Below, piece by piece: positions 40,711 through 48,710 of a stretch of 64,000 nucleotides of DNA. This DNA comes from Aliitabrizicola sp041905595 (GTDB lineage Bacteria > Pseudomonadota > Alphaproteobacteria > Rhodobacterales > Rhodobacteraceae), in the NCBI GenBank assembly GCA_041905595.1, contig JAYRKT010000001.1:124001-188000 (forward strand), in the 5' to 3' direction. The first letter of the stretch is position 1. Each line of letters begins with the position of its first letter. The notes under the pieces are model-generated. The model ran no database searches. It had not been told where the DNA came from and worked only from the letters and a program-made list of their open reading frames with translations. Position numbers and translations under genes: made by a program.

Positions 40711-41649
40711 ATGCCGATCCGTATCCTGTTTGCCGCCGACCCGGCGGACTGGCCCGACTATCAGCCTGCGCTGACCAAGGCTCTGAAAGACGCCGGGATC
40801 GACGCGATCCTATCCGATACCGCGCCCGATCCGGCTTCGGTGGATTACATCATCTTCTCGCCCGGCGGCACGATCCGCGACTTCGGCCCCTATGTGAACA
40901 CCAAGGCGGTGCTGAACCTCTGGGCTGGGGTCGAGCGGATCGTTGGCAACCAGACACTGACGCAGCCGCTTTGTCGCATGGTCGATCCGGCCATGACCGA
41001 AACGATGGTCGAGTATGTCGTGGGCCACGTCCTTCGCCACCACCTGGGGATGGACGAGCATATCCTCCATCAGGACGGCGTCTGGCGCCACGGCGCCATC
41101 CCGCCGCTTGCGCGCGAGCGTCCCGTCGCGATCCTGGGCATGGGCGAGCTTGGGCAGGCCGTGGCCCGCGCGCTGCTGGCGCTGAACTTCCCGGTCCGGG
41201 GCTGGAGCCGCACTCCGCGCGAGGTGCCGGGCGTCGCCACCGACAACGGGGCCGAGGGGCTGACGCGCGTCTTGACCGGCGCACAGGTGGTCATCCTCCT
41301 GATGCCCAACACCCCCGACACCGCAAACACGCTGAATGCCGAGCGGCTGGCGCTTCTGGCCCCTGGCGCCTTTGTCATCAACCCGGGGCGCGGCCCGCTG
41401 ATTGACGACGATGCGCTTGTGGCGGCGCTTGATAGTGGCCAGCTTGCCCATGCCACGCTTGACGTGTTCCGGGTCGAGCCGCTGCCGCAAGATCATCCGT
41501 TCTGGCACCACCCCAAGGTGACCGTTACCCCACATATCGCCGCCCAGACCCGCCCCGACACGGCAAGCCAGGTTGTGGTGGAGAACATTCGCCGTGCCGA
41601 GGCCGGCGAGCCGCTTCTGCACCTGGTCGACCGCCAGCGCGGCTACTGA
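40711..41649 (+). CDS. ghrA: Glyoxylate/hydroxypyruvate reductase A-like (GhrA)
   Basis: A 312-residue D-2-hydroxyacid dehydrogenase reducing glyoxylate or hydroxypyruvate with NADPH. The dinucleotide motif VAILGMGELGQAVARAL, the catalytic Arg in NPGRGPLIDDD and catalytic His in TPHIAAQTRP are visible. ATG 40711 is preferred over a GTG at 40702: the sequence GAGGTGATC, a near-perfect ribosome site, spans the rodA stop and positions the ribosome at 40711. Its presence behind the shape operon is probably read-through rather than functional linkage. Confidence 0.88.
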   Translation: MPIRILFAADPADWPDYQPALTKALKDAGIDAILSDTAPDPASVDYIIFSPGGTIRDFGPYVNTKAVLNLWAGVERIVGNQTLTQPLCRMVDPAMTETMVEYVVGHVLRHHLGMDEHILHQDGVWRHGAIPPLARERPVAILGMGELGQAVARALLALNFPVRGWSRTPREVPGVATDNGAEGLTRVLTGAQVVILLMPNTPDTANTLNAERLALLAPGAFVINPGRGPLIDDDALVAALDSGQLAHATLDVFRVEPLPQDHPFWHHPKVTVTPHIAAQTRPDTASQVVVENIRRAEAGEPLLHLVDRQRGY

Positions 41650-41733
41650 GCGCGGAATCAACCCTTCGGCGTCGGTATCGGAACAGCCCGCGACCTGCAG
41701 GACAGGAACACTGCCCGGAAACGGGAGGGTCGG

Positions 41734-42615
41734 ATGCAGTACGGGACGGGGGCGGCTCTGGTGGTTCTGGCCTCGGTGATGTGGTCCTTCACCGGCCTGG
41801 CCATCCGCAACATCCACGAGGCCGGGACCTGGGCGGTGCTGTTCTGGCGCTCTGTCGGACTCGTGCCCGTGCTGATCGCCTTCGTCAGCTGGCGGTCGGG
41901 CGGCCACCCGCTGGACAGTTTCCGCAAGGTCGGCCGGCCTGGAGTGGTCGGCGGAATCGGACTGGCGTTCGCTTTTGCCGGCGCAATCTTTGCGCTGCAG
42001 AATACGACAGTGGCCAACGCGGTCTTCCTGTTCGCCGCCTCGCCCATGCTGGCCGCCGTCCTGGGATGGATCCTGCTTGGGGAACGGGTGCGCGGAGCGA
42101 CCTGGGTGAGTATCGCGGTGGCGGGGATCGGCATGTTCGTGATGGTCCGGGAGGGGCTCGCCACAGGAGCCGTGATCGGCAATGTCGCCGCGATCCTGTC
42201 GGCGCTCGGCTTTGCGGCCTTCACCGTCGCCCTGCGCTGGAGCCAAGCCGACGACACAACGCCATCGATCGTGATTGCCGGTCTGTTCTCGATGCTGATA
42301 GCGATCGTGATGCTGCCCCTACAGGGGGAGACGCTGAACGTGCCCCAGCGCGATATCCTGATCGCGGTGGCGCTCGGGGCTTGTCTACTGGGCACCGGCT
42401 TGATCCTGTACACGATCGGGGCGCGCGTCGTTCCCGCGGCCGAACTGACGCTCCTGTCGATGGTCGAGGTCATGCTGGCCCCCGTCTGGGTCTGGCTGTT
42501 CGTCGGCGAAACGGCGAGTGCCAATACTCTAGCTGGTGGTGCGATCCTTTTGCTCGCCATTGCCGGAAACGCCCTGTCCGGTGCCCGGCGGCCAGCGACC
42601 CCACCCATCACCTGA
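41734..42615 (+). CDS. EamA/DMT-family permease
   Basis: A 293-residue drug/metabolite transporter superfamily protein with ten helices arranged as two EamA repeats (first from MQYGTGAALVVLASVMWSFT, second from GAVIGNVAAILSALGFAAF). It probably moves amino acids, amines or similar small metabolites; direction and substrate are unknown. GGGAGGG precedes ATG 41734. It lies 84 bases after ghrA and about 100 bases before a small ORF and the amine-type gene block, so an export or uptake role for that pathway is conceivable. Confidence 0.85.
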   Translation: MQYGTGAALVVLASVMWSFTGLAIRNIHEAGTWAVLFWRSVGLVPVLIAFVSWRSGGHPLDSFRKVGRPGVVGGIGLAFAFAGAIFALQNTTVANAVFLFAASPMLAAVLGWILLGERVRGATWVSIAVAGIGMFVMVREGLATGAVIGNVAAILSALGFAAFTVALRWSQADDTTPSIVIAGLFSMLIAIVMLPLQGETLNVPQRDILIAVALGACLLGTGLILYTIGARVVPAAELTLLSMVEVMLAPVWVWLFVGETASANTLAGGAILLLAIAGNALSGARRPATPPIT

Positions 42616-42674
42616 CGCACCGTGATGCAGGAGCAGGGGGGTTCCATCTGCCCGCGCCAAGCATTAACGTCACC

Positions 42675-42696
42675 GCGTTCAAGGCGCATAGAACGC
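42675..42696. promoter_or_regulatory. Inverted repeat upstream of the small ORF and GS-like gene
   Basis: GCGTTC (42675-42680) and GAACGC (42691-42696) form a perfect dyad with a ten-base spacer, and a nested dyad AGGCG-N7-CGCCT overlaps it (42682-42698). It lies 17 bases before the 41-codon ORF, a place suited to an operator. No regulator is encoded nearby. Confidence 0.35.
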
Positions 42697-42713
42697 CTGA
42701 CGGGGAGATAGAG

Positions 42714-42839
42714 ATGCAATTTCCAGACAGGCCCAGGGGGCCAAGGATGGAAGGGCAGACGGTGCATCGCACACCGTACGAGACAAGGAAGCCCGAGTTC
42801 GACGGAGCCCTGAGCAGCCCGAACTCCCGGCGCGGCTGA
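42714..42839 (+). CDS. Small basic protein upstream of the GS-like gene
   Basis: A 41-codon ORF from ATG 42714, preceded by GGGGAGA at good distance, encoding a Pro/Arg-rich peptide (starts MQFPDRPRGPRMEGQ, ends SSPNSRRG). It ends 72 bases before the glutamine-synthetase-like gene on the same strand. I do not recognise it. A translational inhibitor of glutamine synthetase (GstI) is encoded by a short ORF at a similar position in rhizobia, but I see no sequence resemblance. It may be a real small protein, a leader, or a spurious ORF. Confidence 0.4.
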   Translation: MQFPDRPRGPRMEGQTVHRTPYETRKPEFDGALSSPNSRRG

Positions 42840-42867
42840 TCCGCCGCTCCGGTCAAAGCCATTCCTT

Positions 42868-42886
42868 GCCCGCCTTCAATGCGGGC
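42868..42886 (+). terminator. Hairpin between small ORF and GS-like gene
   Basis: GCCCGC pairs with GCGGGC across the loop CTTCAAT, followed by CCTTCC rather than a T-run. It sits 28 bases behind the small ORF and 25 bases before the next start, so it could be a weak terminator or attenuator. Confidence 0.35.
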
Positions 42887-42911
42887 CCTTCCATACAAGA
42901 AAGATCACATC

Positions 42912-44279
42912 ATGCCGGGTAATCTGACCCTCGACCAACTCAAGGACCTCGTCTCGAAAGGCGAGATCGACACCGTACTGGTGGCCGGAATCGACATGCA
43001 GGGCCGCCTCATGGGCAAACGCTTCCATGCCCAGTTCTTCGTCGATGGCGGCTACAAGGAGACCCACAGCTGCAACTATCTTCTGGCCGTCGATATGGAG
43101 ATGAACACGGTCCAGGGCTACAAGTCCTCCAACTGGTCGACCGGCTATGGCGACTACATCATGAAACCGGACCTCAACACGTTGCGGCTGGTTCCTTGGC
43201 TTGCCGGAACGGCGCTTGTGCTGGCCGACCTTCTCGACCACCACACGCACGAGGAAGTCGAGCATTCGCCCCGCGCCATCCTGAAGAAGCAGGTGGCCCG
43301 CGCCCGCAAGATGGGGTTCGAGCCGATGATGGCGTCCGAGCTTGAATTCTACATCTTCGAGAACAGCTACGAGGCACTGCGCGACAGCAACTTCACCGGG
43401 CTGAAGCCGGTCAGCGCCTATAACGAGGACTACCACATCTTCCAGACCACCAAGGAAGAAGACGTGATGCGCGCCGTCCGCAACGGGCTTTACGCTGCGG
43501 GCATCCCGGTCGAGAACTCCAAGGGCGAAGCGGAGGCGGGCCAGGAAGAGGTCAACTACAAGTATTCCGATGCGCTCGACACCGCCGACAACCATTCGAT
43601 CATCAAGAACGCCATCAAGGAAATCGCCTGGTCCAAGGGCAAGTCGGTAACCTTCATGGCGAAGTACGACCATCGCCGCGCCGGGTCCTCGGCCCATGTC
43701 CACCAGTCGCTCTGGACGCTGGATGGCAAGCCGGCCTTCGCCGACGATGCGGACAAGCACGGCATGTCCCAGACAATGAAGCACTATCTTGCCGGGCAAC
43801 TGGCCCATGCGCGCGAGATCACGCTGTTCCTCGCCCCCTACGTCAACAGCTACAAGCGCTTCTGCATCGGCATGTTCGCCCCCACCAAGGCCGTCTGGTC
43901 GTCCGACAACCGCACCGCGGGCTTCCGAGTGTGCGGCGAACATACCAAGGCGGTGCGGGTGGAATGCCGCATTCCCGGGTCCGACATAAACCCCTATCTG
44001 ACGATGGCGGCCCTTCTGGCCGCGGGGCTCGACGGGATCGAGAAGAAGATGGACCTGGAACCGGAAATGAGCGGCGACATGTACCGGGCCGAGGGCGTGC
44101 GCGAAATCCCGAAGACGCTGCGCGAGGCCGCGGAACTGGCGCACGGCTCCTACATGCTGCGGGCGGCCTTCGGCAACGACGTGGTGGATCACTACCACCA
44201 CAACGCCCAGTGGGAGATTTCCGAGACCGACCGTGTCGTGACCGATTTCGAGATCCAGCGGCTGCTTGAACGCGCCTGA
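42912..44279 (+). CDS. Glutamine synthetase family protein (probable gamma-glutamyl-amine ligase)
   Basis: A 455-residue GS-fold ligase. It has MASELEFYIFENSYEALRD (metal glutamates), a middle segment GQEEVNYKYSDALDTADNH, the glycine-loop equivalent KYDHRRAGSSAHVHQSLW and RVECRIPGSDINPYLTMAA, as in PuuA/GlnA3/GlnA4-type enzymes that attach glutamate to amines rather than ammonia. True GlnA housekeeping features such as the adenylylation loop are not evident. It is followed by an aldehyde dehydrogenase and an iron alcohol dehydrogenase, which suits glutamylation of an amino alcohol such as ethanolamine; the substrate is inferred. Confidence 0.85.
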   Translation: MPGNLTLDQLKDLVSKGEIDTVLVAGIDMQGRLMGKRFHAQFFVDGGYKETHSCNYLLAVDMEMNTVQGYKSSNWSTGYGDYIMKPDLNTLRLVPWLAGTALVLADLLDHHTHEEVEHSPRAILKKQVARARKMGFEPMMASELEFYIFENSYEALRDSNFTGLKPVSAYNEDYHIFQTTKEEDVMRAVRNGLYAAGIPVENSKGEAEAGQEEVNYKYSDALDTADNHSIIKNAIKEIAWSKGKSVTFMAKYDHRRAGSSAHVHQSLWTLDGKPAFADDADKHGMSQTMKHYLAGQLAHAREITLFLAPYVNSYKRFCIGMFAPTKAVWSSDNRTAGFRVCGEHTKAVRVECRIPGSDINPYLTMAALLAAGLDGIEKKMDLEPEMSGDMYRAEGVREIPKTLREAAELAHGSYMLRAAFGNDVVDHYHHNAQWEISETDRVVTDFEIQRLLERA

Positions 44280-44285
44280 GGCGCC

Positions 44286-44307
44286 GGGTGCGGGCGCCCC
44301 CGCACCC
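44286..44307. other. Strong hairpin between GS-like and aldehyde dehydrogenase genes
   Basis: A perfect nine-base-pair stem (GGGTGCGGG / CCCGCACCC, loop CGCC) seven bases after the GS-like stop. No T-run follows. In this operon-like row it might shield the upstream message from 3' decay. Confidence 0.45.
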
Positions 44308-44356
44308 AACCACAATTTCCGGCGTATCGGTGCATGCGCCTTCTGATGAGGACATC

Positions 44357-45745
44357 ATGACGAAGACCATTCAACTGATCTCGCCCGTCGACGGGCAGGT
44401 CTATCTGGAGCGTCCCGCGCTGTCGCTCGACGCGGCGCAGGCCGTCGCCGCCCGTGCCAGGGCAGCGCAGAAGGGCTGGGCAGCAAAGCCGCTCGCCGAC
44501 CGCATCGCACTGGTGAATGCCGCCGTGGCCAAGCTCAACACGATGAAAGAGGTCGTCGTCGAGGAACTCGCCTGGCAGATGGGCCGCCCGACCCGCTACG
44601 GCGGCGAATTCGGCGGCGTGAACGACCGGACCAAATACATGTCCGAAATCGCCGCCTCGGCCCTTGCGCCGATGGTGGCCGAGGCTTCGGACCGCTTCGA
44701 GCGGCGGATCGAGCGCGAGCCGGTCGGCGTCGTCTTCATCATCGCCCCCTGGAACTATCCCTACCTCACCACGATCAACACGCTGGTCCCGGCCCTGATC
44801 GCCGGCAACACGGTGGTGCTGAAGCACGCGACCCAGACGCTCAAGGTCGGCGAGCGGATGGCGGAAGCCTTCCACGCCGCCGGAATTCCCGAGGATGTGT
44901 TCCAGAATGTCGTCCTTGACCATGACGTGACAGAGGCCCTGATCCGCGCCCGGTCCTTCGGCTTCATCAACTTCACCGGCTCGGTCGGCGGCGGCGCTGC
45001 CATCGAACGGGCGGCTGCGGGCACCTTCACGCCGCTCGGGCTGGAACTCGGCGGCAAGGACCCGGGCATCGTCCTTCCCGATGCCGACCTCGATGCGGCG
45101 GTCGATACGCTGATGGACGGCGCGATGTACAATGCCGGCCAGTGCTGCTGCGGCATCGAGCGCATCTATGTCCACGAAAGCCTCTATAGCGATTTCGTCG
45201 AGAAATCCGTGGCCTGGGTCGGGCAGTTGAAGCTCGGCAACCCCTTCGACGCCTCGACCACCCTCGGCCCGATGGCCAACAAGCGCTTCGCCAAGACCGT
45301 GCGCGAGCAGACGGCCGAGGCGCTGGCTGCCGGTGCCAAGGGGCTGATCGACCCGAAGAAGCACCCGGCTGACGATGGCGGCGCCTATCTGGCCCCGCAG
45401 ATCCTCGTCAATGTCGATCACTCGATGCGGGTGATGAAGGAGGAAAGCTTCGGCCCCGTCGTCGGCATCATGCCGTTCAAGACCGAGGCCGAGGCGATCG
45501 CGCTGGCCAACGACTCGCCCTATGGCCTGACCGCCTCGATCTGGACCAGGGACGCCGACCACGCCGCAGCCATGGGCGCGCAGATCGAGACCGGCACCGT
45601 GTTCATGAACCGCTGCGACTATCTCGACCCGGCCCTGACCTGGACCGGCGTCAAGGACACCGGCCGCGGAACCAGCCTGTCGTCGCTCGGCTTCATGTCG
45701 GTGACGCGCCCGAAATCCTACCATCTGAAGAAGGTGACGAAATGA
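44357..45745 (+). CDS. NAD(P)-dependent aldehyde dehydrogenase
   Basis: A 462-residue aldehyde dehydrogenase. The conserved elements are present: PWNYPYLTTINTLVPALIAGN (shortened here by family comparison), FTGSVGGG, catalytic glutamate in LELGGKDPGIVL and catalytic cysteine in NAGQCCCGIER (Cys264 by the GQxC rule). GAGGACATC precedes ATG 44357. It overlaps the Fe-alcohol dehydrogenase by four bases (ATGA), so the two proteins are made together. The expected task is oxidation of the aldehyde made by that dehydrogenase, possibly while carried on a gamma-glutamyl group. Confidence 0.92.
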   Translation: MTKTIQLISPVDGQVYLERPALSLDAAQAVAARARAAQKGWAAKPLADRIALVNAAVAKLNTMKEVVVEELAWQMGRPTRYGGEFGGVNDRTKYMSEIAASALAPMVAEASDRFERRIEREPVGVVFIIAPWNYPYLTTINTLVPALIAGNTVVLKHATQTLKVGERMAEAFHAAGIPEDVFQNVVLDHDVTEALIRARSFGFINFTGSVGGGAAIERAAAGTFTPLGLELGGKDPGIVLPDADLDAAVDTLMDGAMYNAGQCCCGIERIYVHESLYSDFVEKSVAWVGQLKLGNPFDASTTLGPMANKRFAKTVREQTAEALAAGAKGLIDPKKHPADDGGAYLAPQILVNVDHSMRVMKEESFGPVVGIMPFKTEAEAIALANDSPYGLTASIWTRDADHAAAMGAQIETGTVFMNRCDYLDPALTWTGVKDTGRGTSLSSLGFMSVTRPKSYHLKKVTK

Positions 45746-46887
45746 GCCCCCGCGCAAACTGGTCCTACCCTACCGCCGTCAAGTTCGGCGCGGGCCGCAT
45801 CTCGGAACTCGCGACCCAGTGCGAGGCCGTGGGCATCACCAAGCCGCTTCTCGTGACCGACAAGGCACTGGCGTCCCTGCCGATCACCAAGCAGGCGCTG
45901 GATATCCTGGAGAACGCCGGGCTTGGCCGGGCGGTTTTCTCGGAGGTGGACCCGAACCCGAACGAGAAGAACATGGAAGCCGGGCTCGCCGTCTATCGCG
46001 CGGGCAAGCATGACGGCGTCGTCTGCTTCGGCGGCGGCTCGGCGCTGGACCTTGGCAAGATGATCGCGCTGATGGTCGATCAGAAGGTGTCGGTCTGGGA
46101 TCTGGAGGATATCGGTGACTGGTGGACCCGCGCGGATGCCTCCAAGATCGCACCAATCATCGCCGTGCCGACGACCGCAGGCACGGGATCGGAAGTGGGC
46201 CGCGCGGGCGTTCTGACCAACACCGCGACCCACAAGAAGAAGATCATCTTCCATCCGAAGCTTCTGCCCTCGGTCACGATCTGCGACCCGGAACTGACGG
46301 TCGGGATGCCGCGCTTCATCACCGCCGGCACCGGCATGGACGCGCTGGCGCACTGCCTCGAGGCCTATTCCTCGCCGTTCTACCACCCGATGTCGCAGGG
46401 CATCGCGCTGGAGGGGATGCGGCTGGTCTTCGAGAACCTGCCGAAGGTCTACGACAACCCCAATGATCTCGACGCCCGCGCCAACATGATGAGCGCGGCG
46501 GCCATGGGCGCGGTCGCCTTCCAGAAAGGCCTTGGCGCGATCCACTCGCTGAGCCACCCGGTCGGCGCGGTCTACGGCACCCACCACGGCACCACCAATG
46601 CCGTGGTCATGCCGATGGTGCTGGAGTTCAACCGCCCGAAGATCGAGACCCTGATCGAGCGCGCGGCGGCCTATCTCGGCTTCAAGGGCGGCTTTGCCGG
46701 ATTCCACGACCAGATCATGGAGCTGCGGGCCAAGCTGAACATCCCGGCCAATCTGTCGGCCTTGGGCGTGCAGTTCGGCGATCTCGACATGCTGACCGAG
46801 ATGGCGCTGGAGGATCCCTCCTGCGGCGGCAACCCGGTGGAGATGACGCGCGAGAATACCCGCGCCCTCTTCGACGCCTGCATGTAA
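45742..46887 (+). CDS. Iron-containing alcohol dehydrogenase
   Basis: A 381-residue group III (Fe-ADH) dehydrogenase. The NAD-binding motif GGGSALDLGKMIAL, the loop PTTAGTGSEVGRAGV, and the iron-binding residues in GTGMDALAHCLEAYSS and HSLSHPVGAVYGTHHG are all intact. It overlaps the aldehyde dehydrogenase start-to-stop by ATGA. In the context of a GS-like ligase and aldehyde dehydrogenase it may oxidise a gamma-glutamylated amino alcohol. A hairpin element follows 14 bases after the stop. Confidence 0.93.
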   Translation: MSPRANWSYPTAVKFGAGRISELATQCEAVGITKPLLVTDKALASLPITKQALDILENAGLGRAVFSEVDPNPNEKNMEAGLAVYRAGKHDGVVCFGGGSALDLGKMIALMVDQKVSVWDLEDIGDWWTRADASKIAPIIAVPTTAGTGSEVGRAGVLTNTATHKKKIIFHPKLLPSVTICDPELTVGMPRFITAGTGMDALAHCLEAYSSPFYHPMSQGIALEGMRLVFENLPKVYDNPNDLDARANMMSAAAMGAVAFQKGLGAIHSLSHPVGAVYGTHHGTTNAVVMPMVLEFNRPKIETLIERAAAYLGFKGGFAGFHDQIMELRAKLNIPANLSALGVQFGDLDMLTEMALEDPSCGGNPVEMTRENTRALFDACM

Positions 46888-46901
46888 CTGAAAGGGCGGA
46901 A

Positions 46902-46950
46902 GCGGGGGCTGTCTGCCCCCGCACCTCCGAGGATATTTGGAAACAGAAGA
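46902..46950 (+). repeat. G-rich hairpin plus GAGGATATTTGG element behind the Fe-ADH gene
   Basis: A perfect eight-base-pair hairpin (GCGGGGGC, loop TGTCT, GCCCCCGC) is followed at once by ACCTCCGAGGATATTTGG and AAACAGAAG. It lies 14 bases behind the Fe-ADH stop and 22 bases before the epimerase ATG, mirroring the element behind gltX on the other strand. Confidence 0.6.
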
Positions 46951-46972
46951 AGCAGCAGGGTCGGTCGCCGGG

Positions 46973-47977
46973 ATGACGAAGCGCGCACTGGTCACCGGCT
47001 CGGCCGGGTTCATCGGGTTCCACCTCAGTCGCCGGCTGTTGGCCGAGGGCTGGCAGGTCACCGGGCTTGATGCCGTCACGCCCTATTACGACGTCGCGCT
47101 GAAGGAGGCGCGGCTGGACCGACTGCGGGCGGAGCCGGGTTTCACCGAGGTCCGCGCCCGGATCGAGACGCCAGATTTGCTGCGCGATCTGATGGGCAAG
47201 GAAAGACCGGAACTGGTCGTCCACCTCGCCGCGCAGGCCGGCGTGCGCTATTCGATCGAGGCGCCGCGGTCCTATGTCGAGGCGAACCTCGTCGGCTCCT
47301 TCGAACTGCTGGAGGCGGCGCGGGCGCATCCGCCGAAGCACCTGATGATGGCCTCGACCTCGTCCGTCTATGGGGCGAACACCGCCATGCCCTATCGCGA
47401 GACGGACAAGGCCGACACGCAGATGTCCTTCTATGCGGCAACGAAGAAGGCCAACGAGGCGATGGCGCAGTCCTATGCCCATCTCTACGGCCTGCCAACG
47501 ACGATGTTCCGCTTCTTCACCGTTTACGGGCCCTGGGGCCGGCCCGACATGGCGCTGTTCAAGTTCACGAGCGCGGTGCTGAAGGGCGAGCCGATCGAGA
47601 TCTACAACCACGGCGACATGATGCGAGACTTCACCTATATCGACGATCTGGTCGAGGGGATCGTCCGCCTGTCGCAGGCGGTGCCGGGCAGGGAGCGGGC
47701 GGGCGAGGCCGACAGCCTTTCACCGGTTGCGCCGTGGCGGGTGGTGAACATCGGCAATGGACAGCCGGTGAAGCTCTTGGATTTCGTTGAGGCGATCGAG
47801 GCGGCGACGGGCCGGACGGCGGAGAAGATCATGCGACCGATGCAGCCGGGTGATGTGCCCGCGACCTGGGCCGATGCGACGCTGATTGAGGCGCTGGCGG
47901 GTGCCCTGCCCCGCACCGACATTCGCGATGGCGTGCGCCGCTTTGTCGACTGGTATCGGGACTTCTACCGGGTCTGA
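46973..47977 (+). CDS. NAD-dependent epimerase (UDP-glucuronate 4-epimerase-like)
   Basis: A 334-residue short-chain dehydrogenase/reductase of the extended type. The Rossmann motif VTGSAGFIGFHLS is at the N-terminus, and the catalytic triad appears as STSSVYG plus FYAATKKANE (Tyr-x3-Lys). The segment TVYGPWGRPDMALFKF and the late MMRDFTYIDDLV match UDP-glucuronate or UDP-galacturonate epimerases of polysaccharide synthesis. ATG 46973 is preferred to an in-frame start at 46937 that lies within the conserved hairpin element. It is convergent with the creatininase-family gene. Confidence 0.87.
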   Translation: MTKRALVTGSAGFIGFHLSRRLLAEGWQVTGLDAVTPYYDVALKEARLDRLRAEPGFTEVRARIETPDLLRDLMGKERPELVVHLAAQAGVRYSIEAPRSYVEANLVGSFELLEAARAHPPKHLMMASTSSVYGANTAMPYRETDKADTQMSFYAATKKANEAMAQSYAHLYGLPTTMFRFFTVYGPWGRPDMALFKFTSAVLKGEPIEIYNHGDMMRDFTYIDDLVEGIVRLSQAVPGRERAGEADSLSPVAPWRVVNIGNGQPVKLLDFVEAIEAATGRTAEKIMRPMQPGDVPATWADATLIEALAGALPRTDIRDGVRRFVDWYRDFYRV

Positions 47978-47983
47978 CTGGGG

Positions 47984-48685
47984 CTAGTGCCAGCCGCCCT
48001 CGATCTGCGCGCGGGTCTCCTCCACTGCGACCTCCCAGAGCGCCAGCATGTCGCTGTCTGGACGCTGGAAGAGCCCGTGGTAGTTCCCCTCGCCCATCCG
48101 CTCGCGCTTGCGGACCGCATCGACGCGCTCGACCGCAGGATAGTCGAGCCTGGGCTTCGCCTCGGCCGGCACCGGCGCATTGGGCAGGCGCGTCCAGGGG
48201 AAGTTCTCCATCCAGCTGGCATGCGACGCCGCCGGGTCGATTTCCTGCACCTTGGCCCAGGTCCGCGGCGCCCGCCACCAGTCGTGCAGCTTGACCGAGC
48301 TGTCGGGATGGCGGTTCAGCCATTCAGCCAGAACCACCGAAATCGGCGAGTTGCCACCGTGCCCGTTGACCAGAAGGATACGGCGGAAGCCGGAGCGGTG
48401 GAGGCCGTCCAGCAGGTCCTCGATCAGGCCGATATAGGTGCGCATCGACAGGCTGACCGTGCCGGGATAGGCCACGAAACCGGGCGTCATCCCATAGGGC
48501 AGGCAGGGAAAGACCGGCACGCCAAGAGGCTCGGCCGCTTCCACGGAAACCCGCTCGGCCAGGATCATGTCCGTCGCAAGGCTGAGGAAGGCATGCTGCT
48601 CGACACAGCCGAGCGGCAGGACGCAGCGGTCCTCGGTTTTCACCAGCGCCTCGACCTCGGCCCAGTGCATGTCCTGAATGCGCAT
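47984..48685 (-). CDS. Creatininase-family amidohydrolase
   Basis: A 233-residue member of the creatininase / mycofactocin MftE / FAPy-deformylase family of metal-dependent amidohydrolases. Motifs: LPLGCVEQHAFLSLATDMILAE in spirit (metal Glu, His and Asp; the usual EQHG is EQHA here) and LLVNGHGGNSP. ATG 48685 follows GAGGGGGC. It is 25 bases behind the aminotransferase gene on the same strand, so the two form a unit. Possible roles include opening a lactam or removing an amide; substrate unknown. Confidence 0.85.
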   Translation of the reverse strand: MRIQDMHWAEVEALVKTEDRCVLPLGCVEQHAFLSLATDMILAERVSVEAAEPLGVPVFPCLPYGMTPGFVAYPGTVSLSMRTYIGLIEDLLDGLHRSGFRRILLVNGHGGNSPISVVLAEWLNRHPDSSVKLHDWWRAPRTWAKVQEIDPAASHASWMENFPWTRLPNAPVPAEAKPRLDYPAVERVDAVRKRERMGEGNYHGLFQRPDSDMLALWEVAVEETRAQIEGGWH

Positions 48686-48710
48686 GAATGCCCCCTCTGG
48701 TCTGGCCCGA

